Shown: in pieces, positions 10,415 to 21,300 of the stretch
How the letters are laid out: every line of letters starts with the position of its first letter
Numbering within the stretch: position 1 is the first letter of the stretch
Assembly: GCA_949358305.1 (NCBI GenBank)
Contig: OX442322.1
Span: 8,122,001-8,186,000, forward strand
Direction: 5' to 3'
DNA: 64,000 nt
From: Strigamia acuminata
Taxonomy: Eukaryota; Arthropoda; Chilopoda; Geophilomorpha; Linotaeniidae
Position numbers and translations under genes: made by a program
The notes under the pieces: model-generated
The model's input: the letters and a program-made list of their open reading frames with translations, nothing else
What the model was told of the DNA's origin: nothing
The model's database searches: none

Positions 10415-10767
10415 GAGTTATTGGCGTGTTTTGTTGCAAAACGAACCGTCAATTGTTTTCAAAAGAGTTTATTGGCGTGCTTTGTTGCAAAACAAACCGT
10501 CAATTATTTTCAAACTGTGCAGGGTAATTGTGTCACGTTTTATTTACGTACACAAAAACCGCTCAAATTTTTGGTCATCCTCGATTGGCCAAACATTTGA
10601 TATTCTAAAATTCTCACGTGTCACCAAGGACCGTGAAAATTGAGTGCTTTTTGGGGGATAAAATAAAAAAGTTTATTCTCTTTAAAGTTAAAACAAAAAC
10701 CGTGAAAATTGAGAAATTTTTGGGGGATAAAATTACAAGGTTTATTCTCTTAAAAATTAAAACAAAG
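10415..10767 (+). repeat. Two tandem duplications in the B leader
   Basis: A 50-51 bp unit (GTTATTGGCGTG... to ...TTTTCAAA) at 10415-10515, and a 69-bp unit (ACCGTGAAAATTGAG...) at 10630-10767. Both are also duplicated in A. Confidence 0.8.
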
Positions 10768-10843
10768 TTGAATTGTCATGCCCGTTTTTATCTGTTCTTT
10801 CCAAATTTCACAGCCGAATTTTTTGTGAGAGAGGACAGAGAGA

Positions 10844-13800
10844 ATGGCGGAACCTACAATGAGAGATCTTCTAACTGAGGATCAAATCGAAGTGCAACAA
10901 CAACGTTGGGAGTCGCAAGTCACTGCAATGAATCATTTGTTGTCTATATCGGAGAAGACAGCAGATCCAGGTGAACTGGAAGCGCTGGTGCAAACTGCGA
11001 CCCCGAAAGAAACGAGAATAGTCGGTGCTCTGAATGATCTACAGGAATATTCGGACCACGGCTATTATCTAGAATGCATTGACAAGCTTGAGACTATGCA
11101 AGCAAGAGTGGATCTTCTTCGCACGAGATACGAAATTTCACAGCGATCACTTCCAACTTTGGGAGGAAGATTAAATACGTCGACAAGCTCAAACCAGAAT
11201 ACAACCTTGAACGCGACAGCAACGTTTAGAAAAAATTCGAAGCTGCCCAAACTGGATTCCGTAAAATTTGACGGAGATATTTTGAAGTATAGAACATTCA
11301 AAAGCAACTTCGAGACCTCCGTACACAAGGATCCAGACCTGAGTAACATTGAAAAACTCCAGTATTTACAAACTATGTGTACTGGAGAAGCGGCAATTCT
11401 CATCTCAACTTTTCCCCTGATCGAGGAATCCTACGACCTTGCAAGAGAAGAACTCGAAAGACATTTTGGTGATGAGGATGCCCAACAAACTGCGTTAATA
11501 AAATCAATTCGAGAATTAAAAGCTGTTTCAAGTGTATATCCAACTAAAGCGATAAAAACAAATTTGACAAAGATTTCTGCGACTATTAGACTTCTCGAGC
11601 AACTAAAAATTCCTATTCAGACTTCCGGAGCTTTCTTATTGCCCGACATAATTAGCAAGTTTCCAACTTCAATGGCATTAAGATTTTACCAAGTTCACGG
11701 AATTCAAAATAAGAACATTGTTACGTTGCTCAATTTCTTTGTGAATGAAGTTGCGATGGCCGAACGAACTGAAAACGTCTCGGAAAAATCGAAAAAAGAC
11801 AAGAATGAAAAATCGGACGTAGAGAAAACGAAAGTGAAAGGTTCAATGACCACGTGCGCAACTACTCAAGACGCCAAGCAGTCTACTAGTGCAAAAACGA
11901 AGAGTGAACCGAAATCTGAAAGCAAGAATACGCCTTTCAAGACAAACAAGTGCATTTTTTGTGAAGATGAACATTTAAACGGCGCTTGTAAAAAGGATTT
12001 CGAAATTAACGCGAAAATCGAAATAGTTAAGAAAAACCGACTGTGTTTTAATTGTTTCAGAACTGGGCATAGAGTGGGAGACTGCAAGGTCAAATTTTCT
12101 TGTAAACATTGTGGTGGGCGACACCATTCCACAATATGCAAAAAATCCGAGGTGAAGAATTCAACGAGCGCTGCGGAGAAGCCGAAGGAGCCACAAGTAA
12201 CAACACATGTTTCATGCGCAATCTCGACGACTCTACAACTAATGATCTTCACCGCGGACCTCAAAACAAAATCAGGAGGAACTCACAGCATTCGAGGGAT
12301 GATTGATCCGGGAAGCCATCGATCGTTCATCACAAAAGAATTTGTTGAAAGACTGAAACTTAAAAAGTGCGGCAGTGTTTCTGCCACCACACAACGTTTT
12401 AATGATTCGTCTCCAGCAGCTACGGACTACGATGTGTTCAATGTCACACTGCAGAGTAAAAATGACACTCAAGATTTGAAACTTTCCATGCTTTCTGTGG
12501 AAGATTTGCCACGAGTGCAAGGCATTCTGAACTCATCAATGATTGAAAAAGTGAAGAAACTAAATCTCGAACTTGCTGAAGACCTACCAGCTAAGACTGC
12601 TCAAATTGATGTGCTTTTAGGAGTCGACGTGTGGTGGAAGGTCGTTAAGGATGGCAAGAAAAAGGTAAACGCCGACCTTGGACTCATTAACACAATTTTT
12701 GGATGGGTCTTGGCTGGAGCGGCTGGAAACACCAATTTGTTTGAGGATGAGGAAGGAATGACAACATGTTGCAACACATGCGACTTAGACATCCAAGAAA
12801 AATTGGACAAACTGTGGAACTTGGAAGCAATCGGAATAAATGCAGGAGAAAAAGAATCCGACTTTATTCGCGATCGATTCGAATCAACTACAAAGCGTCT
12901 AGACGATGGACGTTATGAAGTCATGCTGCCATTCAATGGACAGGAAGTCGACTTGGAGTCTAATTGGGAATTGGCCATGAATCAACTGGCCAACACGCTC
13001 AAAAGAATAGATGCCAACGAAGACTACAAAAAACGTTACGACGAGTCCATGTGGCAATATATTCACGAAAATCACGCGGAGGAAGTCCCAAAAGAAGAGC
13101 GTTTTTTGAAGAAAGGAACCTACAATATACCTCACCACCCTGTAATCAAGGAGGATCGAGACACGACGAAATTTCGAGTAGTGTTCAACGCGTCTTCATC
13201 CAAGAAGGGGAAACTTTCCCTCAATGACTGTTTATTTCCGGGACCTTCCCTTAATCCAGACTTAATACTCGTTATTGTGAGATTCCGTCTCTATTGTATT
13301 CCAATAATAGCAGACATTAAGCAAGCGTTTCTCCAAGTAATGATCAACCCTACTCAAACAAACTTTCTACGTTTTTTGTGGGTCGCTCGTGACTATTTCA
13401 AAGAGCCATACTCATGGCAAAATTTGTGGAATAATCTAATGGTTCTGCGAATGATTGTCGTGCCATTTGGCGTCATTTCTTCTCCATTCCTCTTGTGTGC
13501 GACGATTAGGAAACAAGCGAAACAATTTGAAGAAACTCATGCAAAAGAAGTCGACGCACTCGATGATGGAATCTTCATGGATGATTTGACGTCAGGAGGA
13601 GATTTTACAGCCGACACAACATCACATTGCGAGAAACTGAAAATGATATTAGACGACGGAAAGCTTCCCTTCGTAAAGTGGGCGACCTCAAGCAAGGACG
13701 TCTTCAACAATTTGAAAAAAGAAGGTTTTCATATGCGAGGAGAGGAGTTTTTGGACTTAGGAATTATAAAAATGCTTGGAATATTGTGGAACACGGCAGA

Positions 13801-16084
13801 AGATGTCATGATGTTTAACATTCCGACCATTGAAAAAATTCCGAATACAAAGCGAGAAGTTGTTTCATTAATGGCTTCCATATTCGATCCAATGGGACTC
13901 ATTGCTCCTGTTGTGCTTCAAATGAAACTGCTAGTTCAAGCAATCTGGATTAGGACAAAAAACTGGGATGAAAAGATTCTTGACTCAGAGAAAAAAGAAG
14001 TCGAAGAGTGGAGTCAAGACATACAAAAATTAAAAGAATTGAAAGTACAACGTTGGCTGCAGACTTATTCCGGTCAAGACATCACTTTAGAAGTTTTCTG
14101 TGACGCAAGCACAAAGGCATTTGGCTGTTCAATTTTTGTCGTCAATCTAGAGGGCAAAAGAACTTTATTGTTGAGTAAATGTTGTATTGCGCCGACAAAA
14201 AAAGTGACTCTTCCTCGACTTGAATTAACTGCAGCAGTGGTTGGAGTGCGAATGACCAAGTACCTGTTAGAAAACTTTCTTCCCGGTTACCCGGTCACTG
14301 AGGTGAAATACTACTCGGACTCCACCATAACTCTAGCCTGGATAAATTCGGACAAGAACGTATGGAAGCCATACGTCTCAAACCGTGTTCAAGAAATTAT
14401 TTCTTCAACTAAGCCCGAACAATGGTCTCATGTACCAACAGAATTTAACCCAGCAGATTTATTAACTCGACCACATAACTCAAAAACATTGATGCAAAAT
14501 AAACTTTGGTGGTTTGGAGTTGATGTCTCGAAACTGGAAAAAAGAGAAATTATACAAGAGGATCTTCCAGAAGAAGAACGAAAAATCGTTGTGATGACAA
14601 TTCAAGTGACAGAAAGCTTTATTGGTCGATTCTTCAAACGATTCCGAAATTACAACCGACTTTTGAGAGTTTTCTCATACATTTTGCGATGGAAAAACAA
14701 ACTTTTGCGCGGTGAGCCTCTCTCGCCACTCGAGTTAGAGGACAACCAATTGAAGATCCTGCAATTTTCCCAGAAGCTACATTTTTCTGAGGAGATTGAT
14801 GATGTGAAAAACAAAAGAGAACTGTCTAAACATTCCACCCTACGCAATTTCGAGCTCTTCATTGACGAGGACGGATTACTTCGACTTCGTAGCCGCTTGA
14901 AAAAATCTTTATTGACATTTGATGAGGTTTATCCAATTATCTTGCATTATGATAGTTGGATAACAAGACTGTTAATTAAAAAAGTGCATTTGGAGTTGCT
15001 TCATGGTGATATAAGCGAAACCTTGTATCACCTACGCGAACGATTTTGGATTATTAGAGGAAGAAGAACAATTCAGACAGTTATAAGAGAATGTGAAATT
15101 TGCAGACGAGGAAAACTTGCACGCAACAACCCTTCAACGGGTGACCTTCCTGCTGAACGTGTGACGCCAGCGGCGCCATTCCAAAACACAGGAGTGGACC
15201 ACTTGGGTCCCATTTATGTCGGCAGCAACAAGAAGGAAAAGAAAAAAGTTTACATCTTGCTTTTCACGTGTATGGTGACCCGTTCCATACATTTAGAAGT
15301 TTCAGAGGACCTTTCTGTGCCAAAGTTTTTGCTTGCAATGAGAAGATTTGGGGCACGCCACGGATACCCCGGGAAGATTTTCTCTGACAACAGTAAGACG
15401 TTTGAGCGCGGAAGCCTCGAATTACAATCATGGGGGAAACTCATCGGTCATAATGACGTGAAAACATTCCTATCTGAAAAAAGGGTGCTCTGGACATTCA
15501 TCCCACCGCTTTCTCCATGGATGGGCGGAGCGTGGGAGCGTCTAGTCCGCTCTGTCAAAGATAAACTTCGAAAGACATTGTTGCGCAGCACCGTAGACTT
15601 AGAAACTCTCCAAACTTTGGCTCTGGAAATTAGTTCAGTGCTAAATTCACGACCCTTAAGTTATGTCCCCGACAGTGTTGATGGTGGTAGAATTTTGGCA
15701 CCTGAAAACTTTCTAACCGGAGGTATGCCTAAATACGTAATAAACAAACAATTGAGTGCAATTAAAAAATCCGATTTGAGAAAACTGGACATTAAACGAC
15801 GCCAATTTATTTGGGAGTTCTGGAAAATTTGGAAAAAGAGTTACCTCATGCAATTGAGGAATTTTTATGAATCCAAAGGTGATAAGTTCTTCAAAAACCC
15901 TAAAGTAGACCAAATAGTGCTTCTAGAAAAAATGGGTACTAACCCATATTTTTGGCCACTTGCCAGGATAAAAGAAATTTTTCCCGGTGAGGATGGTCAA
16001 ATCCGTGTGATAAAAGTTGTGCTACCCGATGGACGTGAGTTAAAAAGGTCAGTCAAGCATGTGAGAGCCCTAGAACTTGAGTGA
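10844..16084 (+). CDS. gag-pol polyprotein of element B (1746 aa, intact)
   Basis: Single uninterrupted frame. Order: gag-like region related to DUF1759 (about 1-330); three Cys-His knuckles at about 370, 401 (CX2CX4HX4C) and 420; aspartic protease with Asp488 in DPGS; reverse transcriptase about 750-960 with Asp824 in DIKQAFLQV and FMDD at 911-914; RNase H with Asp1087 (FCDAST), SDST and NPAD; integrase zinc region about 1380-1420; integrase core Asp1452, Asp1515, Glu1565 (D-62-D-49-E); Pao C-terminal region to 1746. The protein copies and integrates the element in the nucleus after particle assembly. The start MAEPT follows the leader and is shared with A. No frameshift or stop codon separates gag from pol. 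No env follows. Confidence 0.95.
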   Translation: MAEPTMRDLLTEDQIEVQQQRWESQVTAMNHLLSISEKTADPGELEALVQTATPKETRIVGALNDLQEYSDHGYYLECIDKLETMQARVDLLRTRYEISQRSLPTLGGRLNTSTSSNQNTTLNATATFRKNSKLPKLDSVKFDGDILKYRTFKSNFETSVHKDPDLSNIEKLQYLQTMCTGEAAILISTFPLIEESYDLAREELERHFGDEDAQQTALIKSIRELKAVSSVYPTKAIKTNLTKISATIRLLEQLKIPIQTSGAFLLPDIISKFPTSMALRFYQVHGIQNKNIVTLLNFFVNEVAMAERTENVSEKSKKDKNEKSDVEKTKVKGSMTTCATTQDAKQSTSAKTKSEPKSESKNTPFKTNKCIFCEDEHLNGACKKDFEINAKIEIVKKNRLCFNCFRTGHRVGDCKVKFSCKHCGGRHHSTICKKSEVKNSTSAAEKPKEPQVTTHVSCAISTTLQLMIFTADLKTKSGGTHSIRGMIDPGSHRSFITKEFVERLKLKKCGSVSATTQRFNDSSPAATDYDVFNVTLQSKNDTQDLKLSMLSVEDLPRVQGILNSSMIEKVKKLNLELAEDLPAKTAQIDVLLGVDVWWKVVKDGKKKVNADLGLINTIFGWVLAGAAGNTNLFEDEEGMTTCCNTCDLDIQEKLDKLWNLEAIGINAGEKESDFIRDRFESTTKRLDDGRYEVMLPFNGQEVDLESNWELAMNQLANTLKRIDANEDYKKRYDESMWQYIHENHAEEVPKEERFLKKGTYNIPHHPVIKEDRDTTKFRVVFNASSSKKGKLSLNDCLFPGPSLNPDLILVIVRFRLYCIPIIADIKQAFLQVMINPTQTNFLRFLWVARDYFKEPYSWQNLWNNLMVLRMIVVPFGVISSPFLLCATIRKQAKQFEETHAKEVDALDDGIFMDDLTSGGDFTADTTSHCEKLKMILDDGKLPFVKWATSSKDVFNNLKKEGFHMRGEEFLDLGIIKMLGILWNTAEDVMMFNIPTIEKIPNTKREVVSLMASIFDPMGLIAPVVLQMKLLVQAIWIRTKNWDEKILDSEKKEVEEWSQDIQKLKELKVQRWLQTYSGQDITLEVFCDASTKAFGCSIFVVNLEGKRTLLLSKCCIAPTKKVTLPRLELTAAVVGVRMTKYLLENFLPGYPVTEVKYYSDSTITLAWINSDKNVWKPYVSNRVQEIISSTKPEQWSHVPTEFNPADLLTRPHNSKTLMQNKLWWFGVDVSKLEKREIIQEDLPEEERKIVVMTIQVTESFIGRFFKRFRNYNRLLRVFSYILRWKNKLLRGEPLSPLELEDNQLKILQFSQKLHFSEEIDDVKNKRELSKHSTLRNFELFIDEDGLLRLRSRLKKSLLTFDEVYPIILHYDSWITRLLIKKVHLELLHGDISETLYHLRERFWIIRGRRTIQTVIRECEICRRGKLARNNPSTGDLPAERVTPAAPFQNTGVDHLGPIYVGSNKKEKKKVYILLFTCMVTRSIHLEVSEDLSVPKFLLAMRRFGARHGYPGKIFSDNSKTFERGSLELQSWGKLIGHNDVKTFLSEKRVLWTFIPPLSPWMGGAWERLVRSVKDKLRKTLLRSTVDLETLQTLALEISSVLNSRPLSYVPDSVDGGRILAPENFLTGGMPKYVINKQLSAIKKSDLRKLDIKRRQFIWEFWKIWKKSYLMQLRNFYESKGDKFFKNPKVDQIVLLEKMGTNPYFWPLARIKEIFPGEDGQIRVIKVVLPDGRELKRSVKHVRALELE

Positions 16085-16144
16085 TTTTTCTTTTGTGAAT
16101 TTTTTGTGTGGTTCTCCTTCTCTGTCCTTTCGCCGGCAATTCGT
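16085..16144 (+). other. 3' UTR of element B with CCGGCA motif
   Basis: Sixty bases between the stop and the 3' LTR, pyrimidine-rich, with CCGGCA at 16133-16138 six nt before the LTR. Confidence 0.7.
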
Positions 16145-17655
16145 TGTTGCAAACAACGTGGAAATATTTTAGAAATTGCATTTATTACTGTGTTTTATGT
16201 CATAATAAATATTCATAGTGTAATTGAGTTTTTGCCTAATATTTTCATCTATTGCTTTTCAGGTTTTTTCTTATTAAAACATTTTCTAGTGTTTTCAGTA
16301 TTTTTAGTGTCTTTTGTGTTGATATTACATTTTAATTTACTGTTATTTCAAGTGTTTTTAAAGCTTTGTGTCATTTCTCATTGTTTTCTTATGCATTTTC
16401 ATGATTTTCGGCAATTTTAGGTACATTCGTCGAAGTGCAGTTCAGTTACGCTACACGCGTGACGTCATTTTTCCTTTACTAGTCTCGTTTCGTTAGAACT
16501 TCTAACGTTTCGTTCTATACTTTCCGAGTTGTTAAGAATTCTATTCACAATTGCTTTCTACTAATTATTGTCTGCTCTTTCGACTGGTGTGCTTTATTAT
16601 TGCCCAAGTGTTTTCGTTTCGTCAGTGCGAACGTTCGTTGTCGGCCACCGCATGGGCGCGGCCGATAATGTTCGGTTCGTGCGGCTTACGATCTATTTCA
16701 ATGTGTTGTGTTGAATAAATAGTGTGATTTTATGCAGGAAATAACATTTCCTAATTTTATTTAACATTCCTATGTGGTTTTTATAAACATTCTGTGTATC
16801 TAATTTCAAATGTACTGGTTTTACCGCCAATATGACGTTCGAGGCCGCCATGTTGGAATTTATCGGTAATTCGTTTTTATTTCAATTTGTTTACGATGTA
16901 TATTGATTGAATTGATTATACTATTCCATTGCGATGTTTTTTAACCTGAATTCTTATGTTATTTTGTGTTTTAAAGCCATTTTAAATTCAAATCTTACGG
17001 TTTCGTCATCATACTTGTTTGTGATTGGCTATCGCGATCGTCTGCTACACGATCATTGTTTTGTGCTTCGTTTTCATTGTTTTACTTATTGAATCGAATT
17101 GTTATGATTAGCTTTTTTATTCACTGCATTCTTGCGGTCATTTTGATATATTACAAACTGTAATCCGTGCTAATTTCACAATTTGTCAACTTTGCCTGTA
17201 TTTCGTTTTCCTCCGTTGCCATGACAACGGAGAATTTTGTGTCTGTATTTCGCCGCTAATCGGCTTGGCGCGTGCCATTTTCGGTATTGCGCATGTGCGG
17301 CTCCCTTGAGGGCCAATTACATTCGTGTATTTTATTCAGTTTTCATCTAACCGTTCATTAAAGAAGTTGTTGAATTTTAGCTCGTGTTTAACTTTATTTC
17401 CGCCATCTTTTCCAATGTGTCGGGAGTAGTTAATTTCTTTTCCCCGCTGGCTTATGGATAAACAAGCACTCGGATACCTTTCAACAGTGCTCTCGATTGC
17501 TTTCTCCTCATGCAACAATGGATTCGGGAGTGATTATTGTGGTTTCCAGCACGGTTTATGTACGTACTTTGCTATACGATCATCAAATCTTAGTGGCGGA
17601 AATTTCAAACCGCAAATGCCCATTTCTTCTATATTCGTGTTGACCGACCGCAACA
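16145..17655 (+). repeat. 3' LTR of element B (1511 bp)
   Basis: Same length as the 5' LTR. Differences noticed: one base each near 16267, 16702, 17415 and 17600. Followed by tcgac, then C leader sequence. Confidence 0.95.
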
Positions 17656-18398
17656 TCGACTGGGACAGCTCTTGCGTCGAGTGCGAACTTTTGTGTGTCA
17701 TCAGCGGGATTCTACGGTCGCCATCTTGGATAAGGATAACACAACGCGCTGTGCTGAGAAGTCGATTCGCCCCTGGATTTATTGCTTTTCTTGTGTTTTA
17801 TCATTCAGTGCATTTATTTTGGAGGTTTTGTTTGCATGAGGGTATTGTTTTGGGTATTCTTTTTGGTGTTATTGCTGTTTCATATGCTAATCTTAAGGGA
17901 AATTTAGTAAAAGTGAATTTTATTGCAAATTGTTTTAGTGTTTTCTTTAATTTTATGCATGCATCTCCATATAACTGGCATAACCAGGGAAGATTTAGAT
18001 TTTTTGAAGCTAGTTACTGGTCAGTCTCTCATTGCAAGGGCTGTCAGTCATTAACGTTAAAATTTAATAGTGATTTTCGTGCGAATTTCGTTCCAAACGA
18101 ATCGCCGAAAATATTTCAAACTTGTGTAGGACTTTTTGAGTCACGTTTTTCATACGTGATCAAGGTCGCTCGTTTGTTTTGGCATCCTTGATTGTCAAAA
18201 CACTCAATATTCTTGTGCATTTTCAATTGATTTTTTGTCATTTGGGCAATTAAACGTTGAAAAATTCTGTGTATTTTTGGGGGATAAAATTGAGAATTTT
18301 ATTCTTTTAAAAATTGAAAGCGAAGTGTTTTTTGTCAAACGAGATTTTATCTTCCTTTTCGCAATTTGCAGCCGTGAATTTGTGAGAGGAGAGAAAAC
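17656..18398 (+). other. Leader of element C, second part
   Basis: Continues the C leader after B. Holds CACAACGC (17740-17747), the covarying hairpin (17964-17993), one TTTTTGGGGGATAAAAT unit (about 18275-18291), and a purine-rich stretch before the gag ATG. Confidence 0.85.
17964..17993 (+). promoter_or_regulatory. Conserved leader hairpin of element C
   Basis: CTCC-ATATAA-CTGG-CATAA-CCAG-GGAAG. The stem CTGG/CCAG replaces CCGC/GCGG of B by paired changes. The outer GGGAAG is one base off from GGGGAG in F. Confidence 0.6.
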
Positions 18399-21300
18399 AT
18401 GGCAGATCCTTCCGTGCAAAACATGATCACTCCAGAACAACTCGAGATTCTGGAGACAAAATGGGAAGCGCTACTCACTTCACTCTCCGCTTTGCTGACT
18501 GTATCGGAGCAGACCAGCGACCCGGGAGAGTTGGAGGCGCTGCTATCTACAGCAAATATTCGAGAGACACGTGCTGTCAATGAACTCAATGATCTTCAAA
18601 TACATTCTGAACATGGATTTTATCTTGAAGCCATTGAAAAACTCGAAGCAGTTCAAACAAGAGTGGATCTTCTCCGCGGACGTTGGGAAGTATCGAAACG
18701 GTCCCTTCCTACACTGGGAGGACGACTAAACATGTCAACTGCATCTGGCGGTCATACGACAATGAATGCTTCTTTCCGAAAAATCCAGAAATTGCCAAAA
18801 TTGGAGTCTGTGAAGTTCGATGGGGACATTTTGAAGTACAAGACCTTCAAAAGTAACTTCGAAACTTCAGTTCATAAGGACCCAGACTTAAGCGATGTGG
18901 AAAAGCTTCAATATCTACAAACAATGTGTGTTGGCGAAGCAGCCACTTTGATTTCAACTTTTCCCTTGATCGAGGAATCATACCATTTGGCTCGAGAAGA
19001 GTTGGAGAGAAACTACGGGGATGAGGACGCACAGCAAACTGCCCTCATCAGATCAATTAGAGAAATGAAAATTGTTACGAGTGTCTATCCAACTAAAGCG
19101 TTAAGAACAAATTTAACCAAAATTTCTTCCACCGTCAGACTCCTTGAGCAGTTGAAAATACCCATACAAACTTCAGGTGCTTTTCTCATGCCGGATATTA
19201 TCAGCAAATTTCCAACTCAAATGGCATTGCGTTTTTATCAGGTGCATGGAATTCAAAACAAAAACATTATGACACTACTTGACTTTTTCTTGAAGGAAGT
19301 AGCTATGGCAGAAAGAACTGACAATTCTTCTCATTCTGAAAAGGTAAAGAAGGAGAAAACTGAAGCCGAAAAAAGCAAGCAAAAGGGTTCCATGACCACG
19401 TGTGCTGCGACTCAAGATTCTAAACCGCAATCAAATGCTAAAGTGAAGTCCGGAGAGTCCAAACAAGACAACAAATCTTCCAACTCGAAGACCATCAAGT
19501 GTATTTTTTGTGAAGAAGACCATTTGAATGGTTCATGCAAAAAGGAATTCGAAGTTAATGCGAAGATTGAAATCATAAAAAAGAATAGACTTTGCTTCAA
19601 TTGTTTTAGAACTGGCCATCGCGTCGGGGACTGTAAAGTGAAGTTTTCCTGCAAACATTGTGGCGGAAGACCCCACTCCACAATTTGCAAAAAGTCAGAT
19701 GTGAAGAATTCATCAAGCGTTGTCGAGAAGCCCAAGGAGCCACAAGTGACAACACACGTCTCGTGCGCGATCTCCGCGACTCTTCAACTAATGATCTTCA
19801 CTGCCGATCTTAAGACAAGAAATGGTGGTTCACATCACATCAGAGGCATGATCGACCCAGGAAGCCACCGATCATTTATTACGACAGAACTTGTGCATAG
19901 ACTGAAATTAACAAAGTGCGGCAGTATTTCTGCAACCACGCAACGGTTCAACGACTCAAAGCCTGCAGCCACAGACTATGACGTGTTTAATGTTATTTTG
20001 CAAAGCAAGAATGACAATCAGGACTTGAAATTGTCGATGCTTTCAGTTGAGAATTTGCCAAAAGTACAGGGCATTTTAAATGCGTCGGTAATAGACAAAG
20101 TGAAAAAATTGAATCTGGAACTTGCTGAAGACCTACCCGCGAAGACTTCCCAAATAGACATTCTTTTAGGAGTCGACGTGTGGTGGAAGGTCGTTAAGGA
20201 TGGCAAGAAAAAAGTCAACGCCGACCTTGGACTAATCAACACTTTATTTGGATGGGTTCTGACAGGAGCGGCAGGAAACACAGATTTGTTTGATGATGAA
20301 GCAGACTTGACCACGTGTTGCAACACTTGCAACGTTGACATAAATGAGAAGTTGGACAAATTGTGGAATTTGGAGGCAATTGGTATAAATGCTGGTGAAA
20401 AAGAATCCGATTTCACAAGAGATCGCTTTGAAGCCACAACGAAACGTCTTGACGACGGAAGATATGAAGTGATGCTTCCCTTTAATGGACAAGAAACTGA
20501 TTTAAATTCCAACTGGGAACTCGCCATGAACCAATTAGCCAACACGCTTAAACGAATCGATGCAAATGAGGACTATAAAAAACGTTACGACGACTCAATG
20601 TGGCAGTACATCGAGGAAAATCACGCGGAGGAAGTCCCAAAAGAGGAACGTTTTCTCAAGAAGGGGATATATAATATACCTCACCACCCCGTCATAAAAG
20701 AGGATCGAGATACTTCCAAATTTAGAGTCGTGTTTAACGCGTCTTCATCCAAGAAGGGAAAACTTTCCCTCAATGACTGTTTATTTCCAGGACCTTCCCT
20801 CAACCCTGACTTAATTCTTGTTATTGTGAGATTTCGTCTATATTGCATCCCGATAATAGCGGATATCAAGCAGGCATTCCTGCAGGTAATGATCAACCCG
20901 ACTCAAAGAAACTTTCTACGCTTTCTGTGGGTGGCTCGTGATTATTTTAAGCAGCCTTATTCGTGGCAAAACCTGTGGAACAACATTATGATCCTGAGAA
21001 TGATTGTCGTGCCCTTTGGTGTTATTTCCTCACCATTCCTCCTATGCGCAACCATTCGAAAACATGCAAAACAATTTGAGAAAACACACGCCAAAGAAGT
21101 TGATGCGCTAGATGATGGAATTTTTATGGATGACTTAACATCTGGAGGAGATTTTCCAGCCGACACGACGACACATTGCGAGAGATTGAAAATGATTTTA
21201 GACAGCGGAAAACTTCCCCTTGTGAAGTGGGCGACTTGCAGTAAAGACGTCTTCGAGAACTTGAAAAAAGAGGGATTCCACATGCGGGGCGAGGAATTTT

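Larger units (their letters stand above)
9838..10843 (+). other. 5' leader of element B
   Basis: Between LTR and gag: primer site (9853-9871), CACAACGC (10090-10097), covarying hairpin (10310-10340), a 50-bp direct repeat (10415-10464, 10465-10515) and a 69-bp direct repeat (10630-10698, 10699-10767) each with TTTTTGGGGGATAAAAT. The leader of C has only one copy of the last unit. Confidence 0.85.
8327..17655 (+). mobile_element. Element B, complete BEL/Pao retrotransposon
   Basis: A full element: two 1511-bp LTRs, leader, one uninterrupted gag-pol frame and a short 3' UTR. It is inserted in the leader of C: cgac precedes the left LTR and tcgac follows the right LTR, and the uninterrupted site is seen in F (34106-34120, minus), where it reads cacgactggg. 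This fits a 4-bp duplication plus one extra T. The LTRs differ at four positions that I noticed. The best candidate for a recently active autonomous copy, together with C. Confidence 0.95.

Noticed and set aside
20018-20545. Long antisense frames over gag-pol (for example 175 codons here and the mirrored one in F)
   Set aside because: They are shadows of conserved coding sequence, recur at the same place in every copy and show no domain.
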